Shown piece by piece: positions 43,866 to 57,300 of a stretch of DNA of 64,000 nucleotides. Below the pieces are notes generated by a model. It did no database searches and was not told where the DNA came from. It worked only from the letters and a program-made list of their open reading frames with translations. The position numbers were made by a program, and so were the translations under genes. Position 1 is the first letter of the stretch. Every line of letters begins with the position of its first letter. Origin of the DNA: Rhytidiadelphus loreus (lineage: Eukaryota > Streptophyta > Bryopsida > Hypnales > Hylocomiaceae); contig OX344765.1 in assembly GCA_947034895.1 (NCBI GenBank), forward strand, positions 811,001 through 875,000. Direction: 5' to 3'.

Positions 43866-46800
43866 GTATATTGCTGCAGGTTGTTGCATTAGCAATTATT
43901 TGAGTACACATTTAAATGTATAGATATGTAAAACCCTAATTGAAGTTTCTCAGCAATTTGTTAGGCTTTGGAAGACTGTCAACATTATCTTAGAGTTTTT
44001 CTTCTCAGCATATGATCTGAAATGAAATTTGAAGTTAGAAAAAACAACCAATGTACTCTTTTTGTAATTTACTTTAATTGTTTTCCTTCAAATGAAAAAA
44101 TGACACGTGTACTTGTTTTAAATTAATTTGGGGTTTTCACTGTTTTGTAACAGTTTCAGACAATGACAATGAGCTCAAAAGTGGCAATCACTGCCATATA
44201 ACAATCAACCAAGAACCAAAACATTTCCAATATTTTGAGATGCAATTATAAGATTTTTTTTAGCTTGTTTATATAGAAAAATCTGAAATTAACGTAAAAA
44301 ATAGCATCATGAATTGAAAAATCATAATGTTTGAAGAGGAAAGTAATTTTTTTGGGTGTATTTTTTAAGACTCTAGTTATATTATTAGATTCTAGCATTC
44401 AATACAAACTAATTTTTGAGGGCTACAAATTGAGAGATTATGTTAAAAAAGTTAATGAAGTCAAAAACTATATTATTGAAAATAAAGTTAATCAAGACAA
44501 AAAATAAAGTCAAAAAGTTTGAAAAGAATCTTAAGAGTGCAATAACTTACTTTGGAAAATACTATTTAGTGAATTAAGATACATAATCATAGTGAAAAAT
44601 AAATTTCAAATAAATTTGGTATGATAAAAAAAATCCAATCCTAATGGCACAAAGGTTCAAGAAATATTGTACACCTTTCCAATATTTTATTTTTTTAAAT
44701 TAAAAAAATTAAGGTTCAAAAATGATATTCATCTGTTCCTTTTGCTAAGAAATAATATAGTTGTCAATGAACAAAAAATCTTCATATCTTCATCTTTTTA
44801 ATGAGAAATTAATGAATTTTATATTTGTGTGTGAATATAAATGTAATAAACTATAATCTGTAAGGAATAAGTTTAAAAATTAATATTTTGTTGTTTGATT
44901 TTAGGCTTGAAACAAATAAAATTATAACTTCTCACTCGTATGTTATAATTATATGAAAATTTTCTCCCATTAGATGTTGCGTTTTTTGACCTTCTATAAA
45001 AAAATTTAATAAAAAATAATAATAAAAGCTACTTAATTTGGGTCTCTTGGGATTTTTGAATTTAAAACTTGCACTTGAAAGTTGTATAAAACAATTATCA
45101 TGGTCATAGTTCTTGGTCTCTAGTTGTGGCTAGTAAAAATTCCAAAATAATTTTAAGAATTGTATAATAGTGAAAAATGACTATGAAAATATCTTTTTAG
45201 GAAATTTTTACAATGCAAATGGTTGCAATAACATATTGTCAAATAGTTAAATGTATTTATATTATTATATAATTTAATTCAATAAAAAAAATTATGTACA
45301 ACAACAATGTCATATTCAAGGAGCTCGAACTTCAAAAAATAAAAATAACCAACAAATAAATAGATCAAATAAGTTCATTTTCAACTCAAACGGTTTTTGA
45401 GTTTTGCTATATGATAATCTATATAGATTTTACACTAACATAGTTTGAAGTTTGTAAGACATTATCCATTTTGTAACCTACAAAAAATGTCATATTCTTT
45501 TATCTTCCATTTCTAAATTTTAAATAGTTACTCTTCAATCTATACTAGAATACTAGTAGGACATTGGTGGGTAGTTTGGTTTTAAAGTTGGGTGTATTGT
45601 AACCACATTTCTACTCTTACTTTATTTCTTAAACTAAACTAAGAAAATTATTTAATGTCATTAACACTAAATGTCGTGTATCATAAATGACAATATGTTT
45701 ATCAACTACTGTAATTAGTTCAAGTTAATATTTGATTTATCACTATTACAAATATTGTCAACAACAAAAAATGGATTTGGATGACATTATTTGTAAAAAA
45801 TATTTACAAAATGGTCTCTTGTACAGTAAATTTATACAGGACATTGTCTATATACACCATTTAAAACACGTAATACAAATTTGTAGTGTAATAAGTGCAA
45901 AATGAAGTAAGTTGGAGGAATTTTCTTCTTCTTGTTGTTTTTAACTTTGTTTTCAATTGTAAAACTTATACTTTTCCAATTGAAACATGTCTCCTGAAAG
46001 AATTTATATTCATTTATTTTAGAATCTTTGTAAAGTAATCTTTATTAGAGTAATGCATTTGTTTACACCTATAGAAATGGATGAAATGTGCAAAATGTAA
46101 ATGAAACTTAACCCCTAAATGCTCAAGGCACCAAATTTTGGTGTCAACAATACTTTGAAGTCAAATAACACCTAATCAATTTGTTATTTTTAGTAGTTTA
46201 TGTTTTTGAAAAATTCTTTTTGAAGTCTAGTTTTAGCATCAAAAATCCAATTTTGAAAATGATTGATGATGATTTTTGTATTCAAGATTTTGTACAAGGG
46301 TATTCATTGCAATCTTGACTTTCTATAATGTTGAAGGCTCTTGGAAATGAGCCTCAAATATACTAAATCTTGGAGGAAAAATCACATTAGAAATTCATTT
46401 AAGAAAATTTTAGAGTAGATTTTGAGAAGCCATAAATTGATTGTTTGGGGTCATGCATGTTAGACTCTTTATCCTTATATTTTTTTGGTGACCCACTTTT
46501 TAGATTTGACATGTGAAGAGAGGATTTAAAGACTTCAAATCACTTTCACAGTTTTAACACCCTCATGATCAAACATTATAACCTTTCAATCCATAAGTGA
46601 AATTGTTGTGTTTTCTTTTCCTATGTGATATCTAACATGTCTAGTTTGAATTTGTATGGTTACAATTGAAATAAAATTGATACAACTTATCAAAATGTTA
46701 TCTTTTTATTCAATTTACAACAAATTCCTAGAAACTCAAAAAAAGCTTGAGCTTCATTAAAAAATGAGTGATATTGTCCTTAAAAAATGTAGAAATCAAT

Positions 46801-47594
46801 GATTTCATCTCCTAAAAATGAAGGAATATATTGCCTAATATTCTTTAAAGAAAATGGTATTGCTTTTGAACAAAAGAGCACTAAAAAACACACATTATGT
46901 TTCCTCATTTTGTTGAGTTTGTTACTCCTCTTCAATATCCGCAAATTGATGTTTTCTTTCCTTTCCTTCTATATAATATACACAATTATTTTATTTAGAA
47001 GTTACCCAAGTTCACAAGTCAAATATGGTAGTTTTGATAAAAAAAAAAAAAGACTGCCAACCTTGGAGAGGATTAAGCTTATCTTTGGTACTTGTCAAGG
47101 TCTAATAATGAAATAAAAACATAGAGAGGTACTCGTAGGGATGCTACTATGCACCCATGAGGAGTGTGTGTGATTATGAGGTGTAAACTTATGTAATAAG
47201 CTTAGTTGTTGTTGTTTGATTCTTAGTTTACAAATGGTGCTTCATGATTGTAAAGTAATAAGCTTTTAGTGAGCGGTTTGGGGTCTTTTTCAAGGCACTT
47301 CAAACGTGCACCTCTTGAACACTTTGAAGTTTTTTTCAAACTTGACTTTGAAAATTCACAAAAAATACAAACATTCTCCAATTATTATTATTATTTTTAA
47401 TATAAATTATTTCTATTTGACGAACAAGGCAAAAGTAACACGTAATTGTGATTTTGACTCCATCTATATATACCATCTTAAATGAATAGGAGTGTGTGTT
47501 TCTAAATGAAGTTACTTCCCTTTCGTTGAGAAGACAAGGTATTGGATGTGATACAACAAGTCCAACTTTAAATTTTTCATTTGATATGCTTCAA
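43866..47594. other. AT-rich gene-free DNA
   Basis: About 3.7 kb of very AT-rich DNA. Near 46,108-46,120 TTAACCCCTAAATGC looks like a lone left end of the TTAA repeat family. No coding sequence is supported. Confidence 0.5.
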
Positions 47595-47805
47595 TGCCAC
47601 ATTTAACTACTTCTTGAGTATTGAGTGAATTTTGGACAGAATATCCAAAAATCTCTAGATAATAACATTTGGAGAGCTCCAGATGTTTGTTTAGATCTTT
47701 AATTGTTTTGCATAGATTTCTTGATGTTCTGCATGATCTCCAAATGACCATTTTTTTCCTATTATTAATTCTGGACCCTTTGAAAGTCGAGAAGTAGTTA
47801 AATGC
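47595..47805. mobile_element. worn MITE, same family as 55,181-55,430
   Basis: The left end TGCCACATTTAACTAC matches the other copy exactly. The right end, reversed, is TTGCATTTAACTACTTC. The interior (GAGTATTGAGTGAATTTTGGAC, AATCTCTAGATAATAACATT, CCAGATGTTTGT) matches the other copy in inverted orientation. Confidence 0.6.
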
Positions 47806-50800
47806 AATATTTCAATATTTGTTTGTTGTATGGTATTTTATTCATGTTTAATGTAATTGTACCTATCATTACATAGAAATAAAAATGCACCTTGTTGTAA
47901 ACAAAAAAAAAAGGCGTTTCAAACCCCAATTTTTTTATCCTCTAACCATCAATAACCATATTACTTTAAAGAGGATTAAGAATTTAGCATAGTTTTTGGA
48001 AAAGTTTGATAGGTTCAAATTTGTTGATTTTATGACTTTAATTAGGAGAGTTTCAAATTTTTAGTATTGCAAAGACAAGAAGCTAATATTGTTGACAAGA
48101 AAGCATTTTTCATCTAATATTTGGGACAATCCTTGCTCATGAATGCAATTGCAAACATCCATAATTGGAATAAAGATAATTAAAAGAAGATTCAATCAAA
48201 AAATTGCCTTGTGCAATCATAGGTCCAAGGTCCATAGATCTACAATCTTAGGTGTCAAAATTTATTAAAATTAGTAATGCCTTAATTAAAAACCATTATT
48301 TACATAAATTCACTAAACTAGAGTTTAAAGAAAATCATGGCTCCATGCTTACAAAAACTATGTTCTATACTCTTTGACTCATGTTTGCAAGCTCATATTC
48401 TAAAGTCATTGTGCTAAAATCATGTGGTATTGTTGTGGAAAAGTTCATTGAGGACATTCAATTATGTAAACATGAGTTTTCATAAGGATGTATTGTAAAT
48501 GACTATTTGGTGAACTGAATTTGGTATTGATCTATACACAAAATTTGTAGATTTTGAATTTTAAAATTTTGAATTTAGATTGATAAGTTTTATTATTTTA
48601 AAATATTTATGAATAAATTTTGAACTAAAAAATGAAAATTCCTTTAATGATTATTGACATCTTCAACATTGAGAATTTTAGAATAATCTTTCTACATTGA
48701 GTTCATAATTGTATGATTCTATATATGGTTGTTATTTTAAATTAATAGATAGTTAATCATTTCTTTTTCTATGTGCTTTTAATTGAATTGAATAATCAAT
48801 TAGCCAATCATTTTTATAGAGTCTATGCATTCTTTCCATGAATAAGTCCCTTTTATTATGTCCCCTTCCTCTCTTTTATAAAGAAAGTCATATCAAAACA
48901 TATTGATAAATTTCTTAAATTAAGAACAAGTGGAGCTAAGAATGAATGTTCATGCCTTAATCCATTTTTCCATTGAAATGTAATTATAGGTATAAAAATT
49001 ATAATTTTAAGATCAATAAATGAAAAAAAATGAAAAAAATAACAAACTTGGAGTAAATAGGATTCACTTTTGCAAGATTTTAAGACTTTAACCATTTGTC
49101 TTGACTAATTTAAAAGAATCCACAACATGAGTACACTTTTTGTAAGTAATTATTTATGTAGTGCCTCAAAAAACTATGCTTTCTAAAATTAAACTCTTAC
49201 ATTTAACTATTATAATTGTCAAAATTCACTTCATTCTGAAAATTGTTCAAAACCTTACACATAATAAAAACTAGGTCCCCATTGTCTTATACTACCAATG
49301 AAGCTCCTCTAAAAGCTTTGGACTTTCTTTTTGACTCCAAAGACTTTGGCAACAAATAATTCTTGGATGGAAATTGGGGCCTTGAAAGCACTTGTGACAA
49401 CATTTGTTTTTATAAGTCCTATTGGTTCCCTCTAAAAACCTTTCAACCCCCTCACCTTGCTCTTGAAATTTTGTTGTTCTTTATGCCTAGAAATATTGGC
49501 TAAATCCAAAAGAATTGAAAAAGATTATCAATTATGGGCTTCAAATTTAGTTGTGGCATTGAGATTTCATTATTTGTATTGTAGCTATTCATTCCATTAT
49601 TTTTGCCACCACTTGAAAAGACCCCATGGTTGCAAAATAGATTCATCAATGGAAAAATTAATGGTCATCATTGATCACTAAAATATTCATATATTTTTTA
49701 ATCAATTTAAAATTTTGGATTTTGATCTCAGAATGAAAGGGTTTAGATCTTATCTAAATTTAGACAGTTTTTGCACATTTTAAAATTTTCTTAAGGTTGC
49801 ATGATTAGGATTTCTTTAGCTCACAATTAATCTTAGGACAAATGCACAAATCAAGTACACCCCCCCAATCCTATTATAGCCCAATTTAAAAACATCAAAT
49901 TTGCAAGAATTGATATTCATTATGCAATCATGTTTGAATGTTTATAACATATTAATCGAGTCCTAATCTACAAGTTTTCAATTCTTCATTTACGGCTTCT
50001 TCAATCCAACATGTGCTTTTGTATTAATTTAACTTTCTACTTCATTACATTGTGTAAATTATGTCTACATTTTCTAGGTTGAAAGTCAAATGGAAGAAGT
50101 CCTAATAATTATGACATTACACCTCTATTTTTGCAAATTATGAACTTTTGCAATTTTTTGCAAAAATTAATAAGAAATCATTCAAAACAATAATTTACAA
50201 ACTTACATGAGAATTTGGTATTTTCTCATTTACAAGAAGACACTCCAATGTTGGATCAAATAAGGTGAAAACGACAACAATCAATTCTAGAAGGTGCTAT
50301 TATCCAAATGGAAATATGTGAATGAATTTGGAGTATTGATTTTGTATTTATAAAATAATATAATAAAAAATATTCCCAATCCAATATTAAGGCCTTGGTT
50401 ATCAAATTCATCTCATTCTACAAAATAAAAAATCCTCTAATATCATATACCATTTATTAAATGTAATGATGTTTTGTTTGTAAAAATTTCCTTTACAAGA
50501 TCTAAACTTGAGCATTGAATACAAAAGAATAGAAGTCTAAAATCAAAGTAGCCATTAACACCATTTGAAAACTATTCAATGTATTTTATTACTTTTAGAC
50601 TATCAATCCATATAATTTTAGGTCACAACATTAAACCTTTATCATTAACTTGATTATATCAAGTCTAAAAACTAATATTGGATACAAGAAATATATGTAT
50701 AAGTATATATATTTATATCGAGGTGAAAGCAAAAATAGTAATCATTATTTTAAATTTTATCTAAGAATAGTGCAATTATTTTCTTAAAGATTAATCTTTA

Positions 50801-51399
50801 AGGCTATTTGTTGCCAATTTTGCATACCTAGGTTAACATTTCAAGCTCCATTGATGTTGCAATGATTTTATCAGCTTAAGCAAACTTTCTAAATGAGAAT
50901 TTTTTTGTCTAATTTGGTTCCCCAAAAGAATTTGGCTATGCATATTTTGGAGTTTAATTCATTACCATGATTTTCTTATAAATTTCAATATCTTTGAAAC
51001 ACGATTTTAAAGTGATTAATAAAAATTAGAAATAATTTATGTATTTTGAAATGATACATGAGCATCATAGGTTATGATGAGTTGAACTTATTAAAAGTAT
51101 AACCATGTACCTATTATTTCAATATGTAATTAAGATTGATATTTTTAAGTTTGTTGATGGTTGTTTGTAGGAAAAATATTGTAGAGGTTATTCATTAATT
51201 TCTTATTGACAAAGAGTTGTAAATAAAAAGATATGGACATTAATATGCAATAAAATGGCTCAAAATTCAAAGGTTAAATGCTTCAATTAATTTCATCTTG
51301 ATGTGTGCATTCAAAGAAGAATAAAAAAACTTGAAATGATTATTGGAAGTCCAAATTTTAGCTTAACAATAATTGCTATAATAATTCTTTTTAATGTAG
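47806..51399. other. AT-rich DNA upstream of the first recognised dynein exon
   Basis: It should contain further 5' exons or the promoter of the dynein gene, because the exon at 51,400 begins in phase after a splice acceptor. I could not identify such exons by eye. The short ORFs here show no dynein similarity. Confidence 0.4.
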
Positions 51400-54300
51400 A
51401 TTAACGTTTTGGAACCCATAGTCATGGCCTTGTTTGAACCAAAAGCAGGTGATATGACAAGAGAAGAAGCCATTGAAAGGTCTGACTTTGTGAATATATA
51501 TAAATATCATATGACATTAGCATCACAACAAATGGTCATTATAGTTGTAGTTACTTAGTCAATGACATTAGAAATGATTTTTTTTTTCAAAACTTATAAA
51601 ACAAGTATGAAGTATTTATGGTATATCAAATTTGTAACTAAATGTTGTATATTTTTCCTATTGGTGGAATATCATTAGAATTTATTTGGTTTAAAATCAA
51701 TGTTAATCACTTTAACTTTTAGCAGGATGAAACATTATTATTCACTACAAGATCTTGTAAAATTATTTGATGAAAAAGGTTTTGATTCAAATGAATTCAT
51801 ATTAGATGAAGAAAAAGGATACTTACCTTTGTATTTATTTGACAATGAAGACTTTGAAACTCGAACTCCATCTCAATGGTAATTATAGATTTATATAATT
51901 TTTAATTGAAATTGAAATCATTAATATAGTTTTAAAATTTCAATTTTCAATTCATAGATTGGCTCAATGTATTTAATTTTGCCATAAAATGTTGTATTTT
52001 TTTAAAAATAATTTATAAAATTATCTATGTTTAAAAGAGTAAAATTTGATAATATTGTTTTTACTTCAAAGTATTCGCAATATTTTTTAATAAACAAGTC
52101 TTGAAAAACACTATAAAGAATCATAAAAAATTATACAAAATGTCATAATTTATTTTGTTGTTTAATATATATATATATAGTAGTATTTTTCTTTAGTTTG
52201 TTTAATAATAAATATGTTTAAAATTCTATACTTTAAACAATAATAGAGGAATAAATCCAAACTAAAATATAATCTTTTTTTTATAAATTATACCACTCAT
52301 TCATTTTCCTCTCTAACAATACTTAGGTCACTTTATGCCATGTATTTTGATCAATACATTTAGAGTATATATTATTCAATTTATACTTATCATATTTATT
52401 GAACTTGTCATCTTTTAAATGTAGGGTTGATAAAACTATTCCTATTCCTGCAAAAGCATTGTTTATAAAAATTGATGGCACAATAGAATGGAAAACATCA
52501 AATATTGTAGATTATTGTGAGGAAAATAATACCTATTTGGTGAAGTGGAATGACATTGAAGAAACAAAATGGTTACAAAGGTAATTGCCTAAATTATCCA
52601 TGTATTTTTCAATTGATTTGGTATATTTTATTTCCAAATATCTACCTACTTTCCAAAATTTTAGTATAGTGGAAATAAATCATATCCTAAAGTCAATTTG
52701 TTTATCAATTCTTTAAATTCTTTATGTATTTATTTATTTAATATAAAAATGTCAAATGATAAACATATTTTGACCAAGTTCATTCTATAAATTTAATTAA
52801 ATTTTTTTTTTCACATTTGGAACATTTAGATTTTTAAAATTGTTCAAGTATGAAATGATTAAAAGTATAATAACATATTTTATTCTTAATAATCCAGATT
52901 TTGAGTTGAACTCATAGCATTTTATCCCTTGAGGATTTTACGGTAGTCTAAATTTCCAAAATTGTAAAAATGTATGATAAAATGAAACTTAAAATAATAA
53001 TTAAATGATGACTTTCAAACGGAAATTGTAAAATGTGATCTATAAATTAAGTTACATCCATATCATTAGTTCACTTGCTACACTTCCTAATTATTATTTT
53101 ATTTCCAATAAAACTTAAAACCATGGAATAAACATTTTTTCTATAATTGATTCCAAATTGGATATTTGTAATTTTTACAAAATTATTTTTTCTTTGAATC
53201 CAAAATATTAAGTTGTGATTCTAAAAATCTTTTAAAATTTTATTTTTCTTATTTGTTCAAATCAATTTTAGAACTAAATAAGGTAGTTTTCAAGGTTTGA
53301 CAAATTTAATTACTTGTATTCCTTGAACTACAAAAGATTTGCAAAAGAAAGTTGTGAAATCTATACCATACAAGTGTAAGAGAATTAACACAAAAAAATT
53401 AGATGAATGAAAATATGAAGATTGTTTGTGCTCAGGACATGTTTGTGTTTAGATATTGTTGAAATTTGAATACGTAGTCCTTTAGGATTTTAAGAAATAA
53501 CTTCATTTATTAAAAAATTAAAAAATTAAAATATTCATTTGAAGTTGAACACTAATTGATTTGAAATCTAATCGTAGAGATGTGTTTTAATTTTAGAAAT
53601 AATGATTGATTAATGAATTAGTAGATCTTGCAAGCCTCCCAAAGGACTGGTTTAATCCCTTAAAGTCTTCCCCAAAGGATTGGTTTAACCCCAAATGACT
53701 GGTTTAACCCCTGTGCGTCACAACGGATGTTTTTCAGATGCCCAGGATCGAAAAAAAATTCAGACTAATTCCGGAGTTGTTTGAAAGCACAATCTGTACA
53801 TGAGTCTGAAATAGTTGTTTAGGGTTGCGTCTCTGCTCCACGCCTCAGATTAGCCCCACCTTTGCTAATTACACAATGCTAGAAATGTATATGTGGCCCC
53901 AAGTTGACTGTACCAAGGACACAAACCTCAAATCTCACTGCTTTCAAACATTCCCAAAGTCGGGTTTTCACGAATTTCGAAGAAATTCTTTTTTCTCTAG
54001 ATTTTTGGCTACAATTGCTAAGTCATACTTGAAGCTTGTGGGCATGTGATTTGTGGTTTGCCCTGTGCAAATTTCTAAACTCGGGAAGTCCTAAGAGAAA
54101 CCCAGGATCCGTAGAATAGCAAGTGCATCAAAGATCATAATCTCAAAATCCGGATGGTGGATTCTCGTGGAAATTGCAGATTTCCACGCATCACAAAGTT
54201 GGTTTCAAATTGCAATGATGAAAACTTCTATAACACAATAGCTTTCAAATTATTCCGTTTTCTTTCACAAGTGCAAGAAAGCTCCTCACTTTGTGGCTTT

Positions 54301-57300
54301 GCTTTGTGACGCATAGGGGTTAAACCCCCAGAGTCTTCTCCAGAATTGAGGATTTGAGAAAAATCATTATAAAGTGCTATCTTGAAGAATATTTTGGAAG
54401 TGATATATAAATAAAAGTTGTAGATTTTGGGTTTTAGATTCCATCCGTATGGTTGGATTTACCAATGCCATTACCAATATTTTTTAATAAATTTTGAAAG
54501 GAAAATTCTAAAATTCCTTCTAAATTTGATTACAAACAAAATATTATCATTTTTTGAGTAAAACTTGTTGGAATGGATTTGAAGTGAGTTTCTCTTGACA
54601 TAGTAATTTTTTGAAATTTTTGTGTTCTTTAAATCTATGACCTCATTTTTGCAAATCCAGTTTTGAACTAGAGTCAATGCACATTTGGCTTAATCAACCA
54701 CTTGACATACTTCCACATTTGTAATTTTAGAAAAATATGTACTCTAATAATACCAAACCCAACCATCAGATAGGACAACAACTTCATAAAGTATCTCCAC
54801 AAATCATAATGACTTTCATCCAAGCAATAATGCGAAAGAAATGTCAGTTCCAATCTATTCATTGCCTAGAAACTGGATGTTGGAGCACTTAGTAAAATTA
54901 AGAAAAAAATCCTACTTATCATTCTGATTTCTATTTTGATTTTCTATAAATTTTATATATTAATATGATTATTGAAGTTTATGTTAATATAATTATTTTC
55001 TTATATAATGAATTTTATTATTTTTATATATTTTAGAATATTTCTCCATATAATAATGTTGGAAGAAATAATTTTGAAAATAAATTAATGAAATTTTCAA
55101 AATGTATTTTTTGCATACATCAAATATTTAGGAATATTTTACAATTTTGATTTTTACTAAAGCATGTCTTCTAAAAAATATGCCACATTTAACTACATCT
55201 AGACTTTGAAAAGTCAAGAATTAGTAATGGTCATCAAGACTGAGGAAAAAAAATTGGTCATCAGGAGATAATGCAAAACATTCGGAGATTTAGGCAAAAC
55301 ATTGGGAGATCTATACAAACATCTGGAGATATATACAAACATTAGGGGATCCCCCAATGTTATTATTTAGAGATCTTCAAATGTTTTGTTCAGAATTCAT
55401 TGAATAGTCCAAAAGTAGTTAAATGTGGCATAAATACATTTGATAGAGATCTATCAACCTTTTTATGGTTATACTTTGTAGAGTTAACATGTGACCTAAT
55501 AATAATGCAAAATTATGCTTGTTGCAGAATTCACGTGTGTTTTTCAGCTGAAAATCCATTTCGTTTTGTAGATCGAATTGTCTATGCTGCAAAATCACGT
55601 AGAGTAGCCAAAGTGAAGATGGTAATTAATATAGAAACTCATTATATATTGTAGAGATTCTTCTTTTTTAATTTTGACCAAATGTGATTATTTATAAATG
55701 CTTAAAATGATATTTCTATGAATGTAGAAATTTCAAAAATACATTAATTGTATGCCCATTGAAGATATTTCAACACTTAATGACACCCAAGTTAAGCACA
55801 TAAAAGAACATGTTTACAATACAAAGGCTATGATAGAGCGCAATGAGGATTTAACTCAACTTCTAAGGGAAGCTAATCTAGATTATGCTCGTGTTATGAA
55901 TAAATTGGTGTTTGTAGAAAATTTAAAACAACGAGATGCTCTTTCACAAGAATTTACCGTGGATTTAGATGAGCCACTATTTATTGATACATCCAAGATT
56001 GAAGTGCCAAGGTAGAAGTATTGAATGTTTTTTTAATTGTATAACATTCAATTCTTCTCTATTTTAAATATGGTGTTTTCTTTATGTAGTGTTTAATATA
56101 TTGGCTAAATAAATATGTAGATATGGCACTCTACAAATTCCCAAATATGCATTTGAAGAAAAGAAAAATGAATTTTTTTTCACTTCTAATCTTACAAGAA
56201 GAGAAGTAATTTTTTCTACTGTAAAAGTAACAGCTGAGTGCCACAAAATTTTGAAGTTGACAATCTTACAAACTCATTATACAAAAAGTTTGAAGCTAGA
56301 AGAATTTGAGCAACTACAAACTACAACATCTGATCAAGCAGCCACACATCTAAAAGAAAGGTAATAAAAAAAACTTTATTTACATTCTAATTTTTGGTGT
56401 GTATACATATATGCACACACTTATATATACTTATTCTTGCCATGTTTGGAAAAAAATAGTTGGATAACCATTCTCAAGAACATATTAAAATCTACTTTCA
56501 AAGATGTTGGCAAGGGGTGGTTTAATATCAAGGAAACAAACATTGATGCTTACAATTTTAGCAAAATGAAAAGATATTTAACTATGATTAAATTTTTGAT
56601 GGAAGATTCTTTACGATTTTTGACCGAAGACATGCTACATAGATACACTCGCTTTATTGAACGACATTGCGATGCACCTCTTATTGAGGTGAAATCCATA
56701 AATAATGTTACATGCAAATGGTCAGATGATGATTTTTCTACAGTAAGTATTCACTTAATATCCATATGAATATTCCTTATTCATAACTTCAATACTTATA
56801 CATTTGAAAATTTTAATCATGAATAATAGTTTATTAATTATTTTTTTATAATATTCCAAAGTAATATGTACTATATACAAGCTATATTTATTCTACTTCT
56901 AAACATCAAAAGACACTTAAACTTTTGTGAATATAAATTTTTTTTGAAACTTAAGATGATTGATGTCTGAAAAAAGGTATTTCGTATTGCAATACTTTTA
57001 GAAATGCCTTCAAATTATTAATATTTTTTTATTTTTTTATTTTAATTGAAGATACTATTTAAAATCTTTGTTATCAAATTATATCAATTTTTCACAATTT
57101 AATGTTCTAAGCTTTACATAATTTATAAATTTATTTTAGCGTGACTTAAATGAATTCCTATGATATTTTAATTCATAGAAATGAAATAATTGTAGTCAAA
57201 ACCAATATTCAAATTGTGTTAATAATGTAACATTTTTTTCTTATTGTAGATGGTTAAAAAACCACCACTTTTCTCTTTAGAGGTAATAATTGTTGACAAT

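Noticed and set aside
44000..51399. many ORFs of 60-110 codons in AT-rich DNA
   Set aside because: Low-complexity composition, no motifs, no splice-compatible neighbours; expected by chance.
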